Below, piece after piece: positions 1 to 8,516 of a stretch of 57,501 bases of DNA. The position numbers and the translations under genes are program-made. The number at the start of each line of letters is the position of its first letter. The stretch's first letter is position 1. This DNA comes from JBGPHT01 sp041484525 (GTDB taxonomy: Bacteria > Acidobacteriota > Terriglobia > Bryobacterales > Bryobacteraceae): the NCBI GenBank assembly GCA_041484525.1, contig JBGPHT010000031.1, forward strand, positions 1-57,501, given 5' to 3'. The notes under the pieces are model-generated. The model did no database searches and was not told the DNA's origin. It saw only the letters and a program-made list of their open reading frames with translations.

Positions 1-181
1 GGGCCTCAAGGACGGGCAATCCCGCAACGGTCAAGATGTGCGTTCGCCGCACAGCGGCCAGAAGCCTTGCGTATGTGTACGCTCAGACTCTTGTCGTTTT
101 GTTGAGGATGCGTGGGTCTCTCCACTTTTATGTCGCACACCAGTTGAGGCTATTCCGATGCGAAACCTGTAACGCACCTGA

Positions 182-187
182 TATAAT
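182..187 (+). promoter_or_regulatory. -10 box of ispH/hopanoid operon
   Basis: TATAAT lies 16 nt before the ATG at 204, so a transcript would begin about 10 nt before the start codon. No convincing -35 hexamer at 17 nt spacing and no Shine-Dalgarno sequence is visible. The rest of 1-203 shows no supportable gene. Confidence 0.5.
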
Positions 188-203
188 TTGGGCATTCGCC
201 TCT

Positions 204-1175
204 ATGCCACTCAAGCCGTTCGGACCCAATTACGGGGGGGATAAGAAGATCTATTTGCTGAAGCCGCGGGGCTTCTGCGCCGGAGTCGTCAGGGCGATCG
301 ATGTGGTAAAGATCGCGCTCGATCTGTACGGCCCGCCGGTGTATGTCCGCAAGGAGATCGTGCATAACAAGCACGTGGTCGACGAGTTGCGCGAAGCGGG
401 CGCGATTTTTGTCGAAGAACTGGACGAAGTGCCCATGGGTGCGCGCGCCATTTTCAGCGCGCACGGCGTGGCGCCATCGGTGCGGCGCCAGGCGAAGGAG
501 CGGATGCTGGATGTGATCGACGCTACCTGCCCGCTCGTCACCAAGGTGCATCTCGAGGCGGTGCGGTTCGCGCGCGACGGCTACAGCATCGTGCTCATCG
601 GACACAAGGATCACGACGAGGTGATCGGCACGCTGGGCGAGGTGCCGGAGCGCAGCTACCTGGTGGAAACGGTCGACGATGTGGACCGGCTGATTCTGCC
701 CGATCCGGCGCGCGTGCGATATCTCACGCAAACTACTTTGAGCCTGGATGAGACGCGCGAAATCGTGTCGCGGCTCGAGCAGCGGTTCCCGGAAATTCAG
801 GGGCCGCCCGCGCAGGACATCTGCTACGCCACCGAAAACCGGCAGATGGCGGTGAAGGCGATATCCGAGTTTTGCGACTTGCTCCTCGTGGTCGGCTCGC
901 AGAACAGCTCCAATTCCAAACGCCTGGTGGAAGTGGGCGACAATTTCGGCATCCGTTCCTACCTGGTGAACGATCGCGCCGACGTCGATCCGGATTGGCT
1001 CGAAGCAGTCAGGAACGTCGGTGTAACGGCGGGGGCATCGGCTCCCGAGCACCTGGTGCAGAATCTCATCGAGTTTCTGCAGGGCTTGGGTTTCCGCCAG
1101 ATGGAAGAGATCGAGCTGGTGGATGAAGACGTGCGGTTCTCGCTGCCCGCCGAATTGACCATTTCGATCCAATGA
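204..1175 (+). CDS. ispH: 4-hydroxy-3-methylbut-2-enyl diphosphate reductase (IspH/LytB)
   Basis: IspH is the last enzyme of the MEP pathway. It reduces HMBPP to IPP and DMAPP with a [4Fe-4S] cluster in the cytoplasm. All three cluster cysteines are visible in their family motifs: RGFCAGVVRAI (C25), DATCPLVTKVH and DICYATENRQ. The IGHKDHDEVIGT, TQTTLSLDET and VGSQNSSNSKRL signatures are also present. The frame is open upstream to 36, but the ATG at 204 gives 323 aa, the normal family length, and lies just after a TATAAT box. The stop overlaps the shc start (ATGA, 1172-1175), so the two are probably translationally coupled. This ties isoprenoid supply directly to hopanoid synthesis. Confidence 0.97.
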   Translation: MPLKPFGPNYGGDKKIYLLKPRGFCAGVVRAIDVVKIALDLYGPPVYVRKEIVHNKHVVDELREAGAIFVEELDEVPMGARAIFSAHGVAPSVRRQAKERMLDVIDATCPLVTKVHLEAVRFARDGYSIVLIGHKDHDEVIGTLGEVPERSYLVETVDDVDRLILPDPARVRYLTQTTLSLDETREIVSRLEQRFPEIQGPPAQDICYATENRQMAVKAISEFCDLLLVVGSQNSSNSKRLVEVGDNFGIRSYLVNDRADVDPDWLEAVRNVGVTAGASAPEHLVQNLIEFLQGLGFRQMEEIELVDEDVRFSLPAELTISIQ

Positions 1176-3097
1176 GCGCACCGGTACAAGTTGGAAACAC
1201 TCTAGAATCCGCAGCCGCGAATGCCATGAGCCGCGCTGCCGGCTACCTGGCCGGACTGCAAAAGCCGGATGGCCACTGGTGCGCGGAGCTCACTGCCGAT
1301 ACCACGCTCGAATCCGATTACATCCTCTTCCAGCTCTGGCTCTATCCGCCGAAAGACGGCCGGTGGGAGCCGGAGACGAGCGGGCTGATCGACAAGGCCG
1401 TACGTTCCATCCTGGCGCGCCAGCTTCCCGATGGCGGCTTCAATATTTATGTGCAGGGTCCTTCGGAAGTCAGCGCGTCGGTGAAGGCGTATGTCGCCCT
1501 GAAGCTGGCCGGCGTGCCGGTGGACGACGAATGCTTGACCCGTTTGCGGGACCGCATCCTCGAACTCGGCGGCATCCAGGCGATCAACAGTTACGTCAAG
1601 GTCAACCTCAGCCTGTTCGATCTCTACCCGCGGCAATACTGCCCCACGATTCCGCCCGAAGTAGTGCTGCTGCCTTTCAACCTGCTCTACCAGATGTCGG
1701 CGTGGACGCGCGCCATCGTGGTATCGCTTTCGATCGTCCACTCGGCCAACCCGCGCTGTCCGGTACCGGCGGGGTTCAACCTGGATGAGATCTGGCTACC
1801 CGGCGTCAGCCCCGCGCTACAGAAGGACGCACGCTGGTTCTCCTGGCACAACGCTTTCCTTTCCGTCGACCGGTGGCTGAAGCGCTGGGATGCGAACGGC
1901 CCCAAGCCGCTGCGCAAACGCGCCATCGAAAAGGCGAAGGAGTGGATGATCGCGCGAATGCATCATTCCGACGGCCTGGGCGCGATCTACCCGCCCATGA
2001 TGTACTCGGTGATGGCGCTCGACGTCCTGGGGTACTCGAAGACTGACCCGCTGCGCGTGGAAGCGCTCCGGCAATTCAACCGTTTGATGGTGGACGACGG
2101 ACGCCGCTTCTTTTTCCAGCCGTGTTTCTCTCCGGTGTGGGACACGGCCATCGGCGCCTATGCGTTGGGCTATGGCGATCCGGCGCACCCTTCGTTGCGG
2201 CGCGCCGCCGACTGGCTGCTCGCCAAAGAGATTCGCCGCAAAAGCGATTGGGCGGTGAAGCGCCCCAACGTCAAGGCTTCGGGCTGGTCATTCTTCTATA
2301 CCAACGAGCACTATCCCGATATCGACGACACCGCCATGGTCATGCTGGCATTGGGCCACGTGAAGGGATCCGACCGCACGGCGCAGCGCGCGTGCCATCA
2401 GCGCGGCCTGGCCTGGCTGCTGGCGATGCAGTCGAAAGACGGCGGATGGGCGGCCTTCGACGCGGACAACAATTGGGAATTCCTGAACAACGTGCCGTTC
2501 GCCGATCATAACGCCATGCTCGATCCGACGTGCGCCGATATCACCGGCCGCGTGCTCGAGGCGCTGGCGGCACACGGAGTCGGCCGCAGCCATTCGGCTG
2601 TCGAGCGCGGCATTCAGTGGCTGATCGAAAACCAGGAGCCGGATGGAAGCTGGTACGGCCGCTGGGGCGTGGCGTATATTTACGGCACCTGTTTCGCGCT
2701 GCGCGGCTTGGCGGCGGCGGGCGAAAACGATCGCGAAGCGCACGTGCTGCGCGGCGGCGAGTGGCTGCGATCCATTCAGAACGCCGACGGCGGCTGGGGC
2801 GAAAGCTGCGCCGGCTACGACAACGGCGTCTATTCGCCCGGTCCCAGCACGCCATCCCAGACGGCATGGGCGCTGATGGGCCTGATCGCCGGCGGCGACC
2901 CCGATTCGCGCAGCGTGCACCACGGCATGGAATACCTGCTGCGGACGCAGCGGGCCGATGGCACCTGGGACGAGACACTCGCGACCGGCACCGGATTCCC
3001 GAAAGTTTTCTACCTGAATTACCACTTGTACAAGGATTATTTCCCGCTGCTGGCGCTTTCCACTTTCCTGAAGGCACGTCTGAATTCGAATGGATAA
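1172..3097 (+). CDS. shc: Squalene-hopene cyclase
   Basis: Shc cyclises squalene to hopene/hopanol as a monotopic inner-membrane enzyme and commits carbon to hopanoids. The 641 aa match the family length. The catalytic acid motif DIDDTA is at residues 383-388. Several QW repeats are visible, for example QKPDGHW near the N-terminus, RQLPDGGFNIY, QSKDGGWAAFD, QEPDGSWYGRWG and QNADGGWGES. The start overlaps the ispH stop by 4 nt. hpnH starts 3 nt after its stop, consistent with one operon. It is clearly the hopene-type enzyme rather than an oxidosqualene cyclase, given the DxDD acid motif and hpn neighbours. Confidence 0.97.
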   Translation: MSAPVQVGNTLESAAANAMSRAAGYLAGLQKPDGHWCAELTADTTLESDYILFQLWLYPPKDGRWEPETSGLIDKAVRSILARQLPDGGFNIYVQGPSEVSASVKAYVALKLAGVPVDDECLTRLRDRILELGGIQAINSYVKVNLSLFDLYPRQYCPTIPPEVVLLPFNLLYQMSAWTRAIVVSLSIVHSANPRCPVPAGFNLDEIWLPGVSPALQKDARWFSWHNAFLSVDRWLKRWDANGPKPLRKRAIEKAKEWMIARMHHSDGLGAIYPPMMYSVMALDVLGYSKTDPLRVEALRQFNRLMVDDGRRFFFQPCFSPVWDTAIGAYALGYGDPAHPSLRRAADWLLAKEIRRKSDWAVKRPNVKASGWSFFYTNEHYPDIDDTAMVMLALGHVKGSDRTAQRACHQRGLAWLLAMQSKDGGWAAFDADNNWEFLNNVPFADHNAMLDPTCADITGRVLEALAAHGVGRSHSAVERGIQWLIENQEPDGSWYGRWGVAYIYGTCFALRGLAAAGENDREAHVLRGGEWLRSIQNADGGWGESCAGYDNGVYSPGPSTPSQTAWALMGLIAGGDPDSRSVHHGMEYLLRTQRADGTWDETLATGTGFPKVFYLNYHLYKDYFPLLALSTFLKARLNSNG

Positions 3098-3100
3098 ACT

Positions 3101-4207
3101 ATGAAATTTCCGCTCGCGATGACCGCCGGCCTAGCCGGGTATATTCTCAAGAACAAGATGCGCCCCAGGCCGGAGTGGCAGAAAAACGTCGCCGCCGAAC
3201 CCGACGCCGCCAATCCGTTCAAGATTCTGAACGCCAAGACCGGCGAGAAACACCAGCCGCATCCGATGATCAAGAAGCGGTTCCCGATTGTCCTGATGCT
3301 CGAACCGCTGCACGCCTGCAACCTCACGTGCACCGGCTGCGGCCGCATCCGCGAGTACGAGAACACCATCACGGAGCGCGTGCCGCTCGAGGAATGCCTG
3401 CTGGCAGTCGACGAGTGCGGCGCGCCCGTGGTCTCGATCTGCGGCGGCGAGCCGATGATGTACCCGCAGATCGGCGAGCTGGTATCCGGCATTCTCGAGC
3501 GCAACCGCCACATCTATCTCTGCACCAACGGCATGTTCATCAAGAAGCGGATCGGCGAGTTCAGGCCCGACTGGCGCTTCTACTTCAACGTCCACCTGGA
3601 CGGCATGGAGAAGAACCACGACATCGCCGTCGAGCGCGAGGGCGTGTTCCGCGAAGCCATCGAGGGCATCAAGATTGCGAAGCACTTGGGCTTCCAGGTC
3701 TGCACCAACACCACGGTCTACAAAGAGACCGACATGAAGGAGATCGAGGAGCTGTTCGCGTACCTGGAGCAGTTCGGCGTGGACGGCCACCAGATTGCTC
3801 CTGCCTACGGCTACTCCGCCGTGAACGACCGCGAGATCTTCATGACGCGGGACGATGTGTACGAAAAGTTCAAAGACATCGACCGCCTGGCGAAGCGTTT
3901 CGCGATCCGCCAGACCCCGATCTACCTGGAGTTCCTGAAAGGCGAGCGCGAGCTGCCGTGCACCGCGTGGGGCAATCCGACCTACAACGTGAAAGGCTGG
4001 AAGGGTCCGTGCTATCTGATCACGGACGGCCACTACAAGACCTTCGAAGCCCTGATGACGCAGACCCCCTGGGAAAGCTACGGCCAGGGCAACGACCCCC
4101 GCTGCGAGCACTGCATGGTGCATTGCGGCTACGAGCCGAGCGCCGCGTTGGGGATCAATGTGGGCCTGGCGGATAACTTAAAGATGTTGGCTTGGACGTT
4201 GAGCTAG
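3101..4207 (+). CDS. hpnH: Adenosyl-hopene transferase HpnH (radical SAM)
   Basis: HpnH is the radical SAM enzyme that adds a 5'-deoxyadenosyl radical to hopene to form adenosylhopane, the first step of side-chain extension. The radical SAM cluster motif CNLTCTGC gives C73, C77 and C80. A GGEP-type SAM-binding motif (ICGGEPMMYPQ) follows. A C-terminal cysteine-containing region (CEHCMVHCGYEPSA) is typical of the family. Length is 368 aa. A short N-terminal hydrophobic stretch (AMTAGLAGYILKNK) may give membrane association. It is immediately downstream of shc. Distance to hpnA is enlarged by the inserted GxxExxY unit. Confidence 0.95.
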   Translation: MKFPLAMTAGLAGYILKNKMRPRPEWQKNVAAEPDAANPFKILNAKTGEKHQPHPMIKKRFPIVLMLEPLHACNLTCTGCGRIREYENTITERVPLEECLLAVDECGAPVVSICGGEPMMYPQIGELVSGILERNRHIYLCTNGMFIKKRIGEFRPDWRFYFNVHLDGMEKNHDIAVEREGVFREAIEGIKIAKHLGFQVCTNTTVYKETDMKEIEELFAYLEQFGVDGHQIAPAYGYSAVNDREIFMTRDDVYEKFKDIDRLAKRFAIRQTPIYLEFLKGERELPCTAWGNPTYNVKGWKGPCYLITDGHYKTFEALMTQTPWESYGQGNDPRCEHCMVHCGYEPSAALGINVGLADNLKMLAWTLS

Positions 4208-4222
4208 GAGAGATTGAAGGAC

Positions 4223-4696
4223 TTTATTGCACCGCCGAGACGCCGAGAGCGCGGAGAACACAATACAGCCAGGAAGATCATTAGATCAGCTCACGGAGTT
4301 GATTATTGGTGCTGCGATCGAAGTGCATAAGCAGCTTGGGCCTGGATTGCTGGAATCGGCGTACGAAGAATGTCTCTGTTATGAGCTGAGTCAATTGGGA
4401 CTGGCGTTTCGGCGGCAAGTCGAGTCACCAATTCCTTACAAGGGACTGAAGCTCGACTGTGGATTCAAAATGGACCTTTTGGTCGAGGATGCCGTTGTCC
4501 TGGAACTCAAATCGGTCGAACAACTGATCCCCATCCACACGGCTCAACTGCTCACGTACCTGAAGCTTTCGAACAAGCGCGTAGGTCTCCTCCTCAATTT
4601 CAACGATCGCGTCATGACGAAAGGCCTGAAGCGCATCGTAAACCAATTCCATGACCCTTTAGACTCGGCGCACTCAGCGTCTCGGCGGTGAATAAA
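4223..4696. mobile_element. Inverted-repeat-bounded GxxExxY unit
   Basis: The left end 4230-4256 (CACCGCCGAGACGCCGAG...) and the inverted right end 4664-4690 match at 24 of 27 positions. The match extends outward through TTTATT (4223-4228) and its complement AATAAA (4691-4696), with one extra base on the left. The GxxExxY reading frame starts and stops inside these repeats. The unit sits exactly between hpnH and hpnA. No clear target duplication is seen. Movement is inferred from structure, not shown. Confidence 0.55.
4227..4691 (+). CDS. GxxExxY family protein (PD-(D/E)XK nuclease-like)
   Basis: This 154-aa protein carries the family hallmark GPGLLESAYE (GxxExxY). A PD-(D/E)XK-like core follows, with Asp in KMDLLVED and the E-x-K pair in VVLELKSVE. 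Its biochemical role is not established, and nuclease-fold membership is known only by remote similarity. The only in-frame upstream start is TTG at 4227, 6 nt after GAAGG (4216-4220). Both termini (HRRDAESAE and DSAHSASRR) are translated from the flanking inverted repeats. It is unrelated to hopanoid chemistry and looks like an insertion into the operon. The start is uncertain; the family call is secure. Confidence 0.85.
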   Translation: MHRRDAESAENTIQPGRSLDQLTELIIGAAIEVHKQLGPGLLESAYEECLCYELSQLGLAFRRQVESPIPYKGLKLDCGFKMDLLVEDAVVLELKSVEQLIPIHTAQLLTYLKLSNKRVGLLLNFNDRVMTKGLKRIVNQFHDPLDSAHSASRR

Positions 4697-4703
4697 CACT
4701 CTC

Positions 4704-5696
4704 ATGCGCCCCGCACTCGTCACCGGAGCCTCAGGATTCCTCGGCTGGCACGTAGCCCGAGTACTCCTGGAGCGAGGCTTCCACGTACGGGCACTCGTCA
4801 GACCCGGCAGCCGGGTCTCCGAGCTCGACGTCGAACCCATGCCCGGCGATCTCCGCGATGCCGCATCGCTCGAACGCGCCGTCTCCGGCTGCGGCCTGGT
4901 CTTCCACGTGGCTGCCGACTACCGCCTCTGGGCAAAAGATCGCAAAGAGCTTTATAATATAAACATGGACGGCACACGCAACTTGCTCACCGCCGCTAAG
5001 CAGGAAGGAGTCGAGCGCGTCGTGTATACCAGCACCGTGGGCTGCATCGGTATACCCCACGGCGGCATCGGCGACGAGACCACCCCGGTCGCGCTCGAAG
5101 ACATGACGGGAGATTACAAGCGGTCGAAGTTTCTGGCCGAGCAAGTGGCGCTCGAATTCGCCCGCGGCGGCCTCCCTGTCGTCACCGTCAACCCGACCGC
5201 CCCGGTCGGAGATCACGACGTGAAGCCGACACCAACCGGAAAGATCGTGCTGGATTTCCTGAACGGCGATATGCCGGCGTTTATCGATACGGGGTTGAAC
5301 GTAGTGGACGTTCGCGACACCGCCGAAGGACACTGGCTGGCGTGCCAACACGGGCGCCCGGGCGAGCGCTATATTCTCGGCTCGGAAAATCTGACGCTGG
5401 CGCAAATTCTCCAGCAGCTCGCAAAGATCACGGGTCGAAAAGCGCCCACGCTGCGGCTTCCCTACCTGGTCGCTTACTGCGCCGGTGCTTGCAGCACAGC
5501 CTGGGCGGGCGTCACGGGGACGCCGCCGCGCGTGCCGCTGGACGCAGTCCGCATGGCCCGCAAGAAAATGTGGGTCACGCACGAAAAGGCTCGGCGCGAG
5601 CTCGGGTTCAACCCCGGTCCTGCCGAAACCGCGCTCGAGCGCGCAGTCGAGTGGTTTAGCCGGGCCGGCACACCGGCCCATGTGCCGGCTGCATGA
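4704..5696 (+). CDS. hpnA: Hopanoid-associated sugar epimerase HpnA
   Basis: This is an extended SDR of the dihydroflavonol-4-reductase/NAD-dependent epimerase type, of the HpnA class found in hopanoid clusters. The N-terminal Rossmann motif is TGASGFLG. The catalytic Tyr-Lys pair is in DYKRSK, and the VYTSTVGCIG strand supplies the usual Ser. Length is 330 aa. Its exact reaction is not settled in the literature. A role in modifying the hopanoid head group, or its sugar, is the usual inference. The stop overlaps the start of hpnG (ATGATGA around 5693-5698). No strong Shine-Dalgarno is visible, possibly because the upstream unit at 4223-4696 displaced the native leader. Confidence 0.92.
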   Translation: MRPALVTGASGFLGWHVARVLLERGFHVRALVRPGSRVSELDVEPMPGDLRDAASLERAVSGCGLVFHVAADYRLWAKDRKELYNINMDGTRNLLTAAKQEGVERVVYTSTVGCIGIPHGGIGDETTPVALEDMTGDYKRSKFLAEQVALEFARGGLPVVTVNPTAPVGDHDVKPTPTGKIVLDFLNGDMPAFIDTGLNVVDVRDTAEGHWLACQHGRPGERYILGSENLTLAQILQQLAKITGRKAPTLRLPYLVAYCAGACSTAWAGVTGTPPRVPLDAVRMARKKMWVTHEKARRELGFNPGPAETALERAVEWFSRAGTPAHVPAA

Positions 5697-6388
5697 TGAG
5701 ACTTCTATTCGTAGCCGCAGACTCGATGGAATACCCCGGCATTCTCGCGCGCGCCAAATCCTGCGAGCCGGCCGCGGTCGCCGCGAACTGGTCGCGCGCC
5801 GGCAAGTTGGGCAGCCACGACATCCTGCTGGTGGCCAATGGCGCCGGTCCGAAGCGCGCGGCCGCAGCAGTGGATGCGGCCCTCCGAAAATTCACGGCGG
5901 ATGCGGTAGTGAGTACAGGTTTCTGCGGCGCGCTCGATCCGGCGCTAGGCATCGCCGACGTGGTGGTCGGTACTTCGATAACGGCCGGTGCGCACCGCTT
6001 TCCCGCTGCGCCGGTCTCCGGCTCGGGTGGTACCGCTGGTGTCATCTGCTCGATCGACCACGTGGCACAGACTGCAGAGGAGAAGCGCCGGCTGCGGGAA
6101 TCGGGCGCGTCGGCGGTCGAGATGGAGGCGGCGGGGGTCGCGGCCCGTACCCAAGCCCACGGTTTACCGTTCTATTGTGTACGCGCTGTGACCGACCTGG
6201 CAGGCGAAACTATGGCGAATGACTTTAATTCTGCCCTGCGCCTGGACGGACACTTCGATACAATGATTCTTTTACGGGGAGTGTTGCGCCATCCGTTGGC
6301 CCGCGGCCCGGAATTAATCCGGTTGCGTCAGCGTTGCGCTAGGGCCTCGCGCGTCCTGGGGGATTTTTTTGCCGACAGCCGAATCTGA
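5693..6388 (+). CDS. hpnG: Adenosylhopane nucleosidase HpnG
   Basis: HpnG is a nucleoside-phosphorylase-superfamily protein that releases adenine from adenosylhopane to give (phospho)ribosylhopane. The 231-aa chain has the substrate-binding SAVEMEAAGVA motif, the preceding STGFCGALD strand and the RAVTDLAGE segment carrying the catalytic acid, as in MTA/SAH nucleosidases. The start overlaps the hpnA stop. Either ATG at 5693 or 5696 would work. The next gene in the operon is a zinc dehydrogenase, which is suggestive because the ribosylhopane product must be reduced to yield bacteriohopanetetrol. Confidence 0.93.
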   Translation: MMRLLFVAADSMEYPGILARAKSCEPAAVAANWSRAGKLGSHDILLVANGAGPKRAAAAVDAALRKFTADAVVSTGFCGALDPALGIADVVVGTSITAGAHRFPAAPVSGSGGTAGVICSIDHVAQTAEEKRRLRESGASAVEMEAAGVAARTQAHGLPFYCVRAVTDLAGETMANDFNSALRLDGHFDTMILLRGVLRHPLARGPELIRLRQRCARASRVLGDFFADSRI

Positions 6389-6410
6389 CGTTATCTCTAT
6401 ACCCGGCACC

Positions 6411-7466
6411 ATGCACGCTGCGGTCTACCGCGGCCGCAGCGTCGTCAACGTGGAAGAGATTCCCACCCCGTCGATTCAGCCCGGCGAGATTCTGATTCGG
6501 GTGGAGGCATGCGGCATCTGCCACACGGATCTCAAAAAAATTGAATACAACCTGCTGGCGCCGCCGCGCATCTACGGTCACGAGACGGCGGGCGTGGTGG
6601 CGGCGGTGGGAGCCGGGGTCACACGCTTTCGTCCCGGCGACCGCGTGGTGGCATTCCATCATATTCCCTGCCTGAATTGCTTTTATTGCCGCCGGAATAT
6701 TTACGCCCAGTGCCCGGTTTATAAGAAAGTTGGAATTACCGCCGGATTTGAGCCCGCTGGAGGCGGATTCGCGCAGTATGTTCGCGTGATGGATTGGATT
6801 GTCGAGCGCGGCGTGGAGAAGATTCCGGATGACATTTCGTTCGAGCGCGCCACTTTGGTCGAGCCGCTGAACACCTGCCTCAAGGCGCTGGTGCGGTGCG
6901 ATCCGCAACCGGAAGATTTCGTCGTCATCCTCGGCCAGGGCCCCATCGGGCTGATGTTCACGATGCTGGCGCACCGCACCGGCGCGCGCGTCGCAGCCAC
7001 CGACACCATCGCGGAACGCCTGCAAATGGCAAAGCGGTGCGGCGCGGATCTGACCTGGAACCCACGCACCATCGATGTCTCGATCGAGGCCAGGCGGCTC
7101 ACAGAGGGCCGCGGGGCGGACCTCGCGATCGTGGCAGTATCGGCGCCCGGCATCGTGGAGCAAGCGATGGCGTGCTCGCGTCCGGGTGCGCGCATTCTGC
7201 TGTTTGCGCAGACGTCGGCGACGGAACGCATCGAGACTTCAGGCGCGGATATCTGTGTGGGAGAGCGCATCCTGTTCGGCAGCTACAGCGCGTCGGTGGA
7301 TCTGCAAAAACAATCTGCAAATCTCGTGTTCGGGGGTGAACTTCCGGTGCAGGAATTGATTTCTCACCGCCTACCCTTGGTTAAAATCCGTTCAGGAATT
7401 GATTTAGCATTGCATCCAGGACCTAAATCGTTGAAAATAATCGTTCAGCCACAGAGGTGGTCATAG
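6411..7466 (+). CDS. Zinc-dependent alcohol dehydrogenase 1 (MDR family)
   Basis: This is a medium-chain dehydrogenase/reductase of 351 aa. Catalytic-zinc residues are visible in ACGICHTD and GHETAGVV. The structural-zinc motif is complete at C87, C90, C93 and C101 (CLNCFYC...C). The Rossmann loop is GQGPIG, and the second strand ends in an Asp (AATDT), which favours NAD(H). An in-frame TTG at 6369 exists inside hpnG. The ATG at 6411 matches the usual family N-terminus (MHAAVYRG...). It lies between hpnG and hpnC in one transcription unit. The substrate is unknown. A role in reducing or oxidising ribosylhopane-derived head groups is an inference from position only. Confidence 0.9.
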   Translation: MHAAVYRGRSVVNVEEIPTPSIQPGEILIRVEACGICHTDLKKIEYNLLAPPRIYGHETAGVVAAVGAGVTRFRPGDRVVAFHHIPCLNCFYCRRNIYAQCPVYKKVGITAGFEPAGGGFAQYVRVMDWIVERGVEKIPDDISFERATLVEPLNTCLKALVRCDPQPEDFVVILGQGPIGLMFTMLAHRTGARVAATDTIAERLQMAKRCGADLTWNPRTIDVSIEARRLTEGRGADLAIVAVSAPGIVEQAMACSRPGARILLFAQTSATERIETSGADICVGERILFGSYSASVDLQKQSANLVFGGELPVQELISHRLPLVKIRSGIDLALHPGPKSLKIIVQPQRWS

Positions 7467-8506
7467 TGAACAACCACATGATGGCTGCCGTGCTTTACGG
7501 CAAAGAGCACTTGCAGGTAGAGCCGGTAGCTGTTCCGCGAATTGAAAGTGGAGACATCCTGGTCCGAGTGAAGGTCGCCCTGACTTGCGGCACCGACGTC
7601 AAGGTATTTCGCCGCGGGTATCACGCTCGGATGATCGTGCCGCCTGCTGTGTTCGGCCATGAGTTGGCCGGCGATGTGGTGGCGGCCGGCGAGGACGTAA
7701 CCAAATTCTCGGTTGGACAACGCGTGGTAGCCGCCAATTCCGCCCCATGCGAGGATTGCTACTTTTGCCGCCACGGGCAGCAGAACCTGTGCGAAGACCT
7801 GCTGTTCAATAATGGCGCGTACGCGGAATATATCCGCATCCCGGCTCGCATTGTCGAGCAGAACACGTATCTCATTCCAGAACACGTGGGCTATCATGAC
7901 GCCGCGCTGGTGGAACCGCTGGCCTGCGTGGTGCGCGGATTCGAGGAATCGGCGCCGCGCGAAGGCGACACCATCGGGATCATCGGCCTCGGCCCCATCG
8001 GGCTGATGTTCGTGAAACTGGCGAAGCTCTACAACTGCCGCGTGGTGGCGGTCGGGCGGCGCAAAACGCAACTCGACCGCGCGGCCGCGCTGGGCGCTGA
8101 CGATCTGATCGAAGCGCCTAACGGCATGAGTCCCGTGCAGGCCATCCGCAACCTCACGCATGGACGCGGCGTCGACGTGGCGATCGAGGCGGTGGGCAAG
8201 CCCGAGACGTGGCGATGGGCGGTCGAGATGGTGCGGCGCGGCGGCACCGTGAACTTCTTCGGAGGCTGTCCCAACGACAGCAAGGTGAACTTGGATACGG
8301 CGCTGCTTCATTACTCCGAGATCACTTGCAAGGCCAGCTTCCATCACACCCCGGCCTATATCCGGAAGGCGCTCGATCTGGTTTGCGCCGGGCACATCAC
8401 GGCATCGTTCTTCGTAAATCGCGAGGAGCCGTTGGCCAATCTGCTGGAAGTGATGCGCCACCTGATGAGCCACAACGGGCACTTGAAGACGGCGATTGTC
8501 CCGTAA
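7466..8506 (+). CDS. Zinc-dependent alcohol dehydrogenase 2 (MDR family)
   Basis: This is a second MDR dehydrogenase, 346 aa from a GTG at 7466 that overlaps the TAG of the preceding gene and follows an AGAGGTGG Shine-Dalgarno with 5 nt spacing. Alternative starts are GTG 7457 and ATG 7478. The catalytic-zinc region (LTCGTD, FGHELAGDVV) and structural-zinc cysteines C95, C98, C101 and C109 are present. The Rossmann motif is GLGPIG, but strand 2 ends in VAVGRRKTQ. It lacks the NAD-type Asp and has two arginines, which favours NADP(H). This differs from its neighbour. It is closer to sorbitol/threonine-dehydrogenase-like MDRs. The substrate is unknown; the context is hopanoid tailoring. Confidence 0.9.
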   Translation: MNNHMMAAVLYGKEHLQVEPVAVPRIESGDILVRVKVALTCGTDVKVFRRGYHARMIVPPAVFGHELAGDVVAAGEDVTKFSVGQRVVAANSAPCEDCYFCRHGQQNLCEDLLFNNGAYAEYIRIPARIVEQNTYLIPEHVGYHDAALVEPLACVVRGFEESAPREGDTIGIIGLGPIGLMFVKLAKLYNCRVVAVGRRKTQLDRAAALGADDLIEAPNGMSPVQAIRNLTHGRGVDVAIEAVGKPETWRWAVEMVRRGGTVNFFGGCPNDSKVNLDTALLHYSEITCKASFHHTPAYIRKALDLVCAGHITASFFVNREEPLANLLEVMRHLMSHNGHLKTAIVP

Positions 8507-8516
8507 GGGTGCGGGC

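Noticed and set aside
36..203. N-terminal extension of IspH
   Set aside because: Not found in the family, contains the TATAAT box, and the ATG at 204 gives normal length.
2530..4176. Long plus-strand open frame across shc and hpnH
   Set aside because: It is out of frame with two confident genes and gives only Arg/Ala-rich sequence without domains.
6364..6370. T-run at the hpnG end as a terminator
   Set aside because: No convincing stem precedes it, and the operon continues with the next gene about 40 nt downstream.
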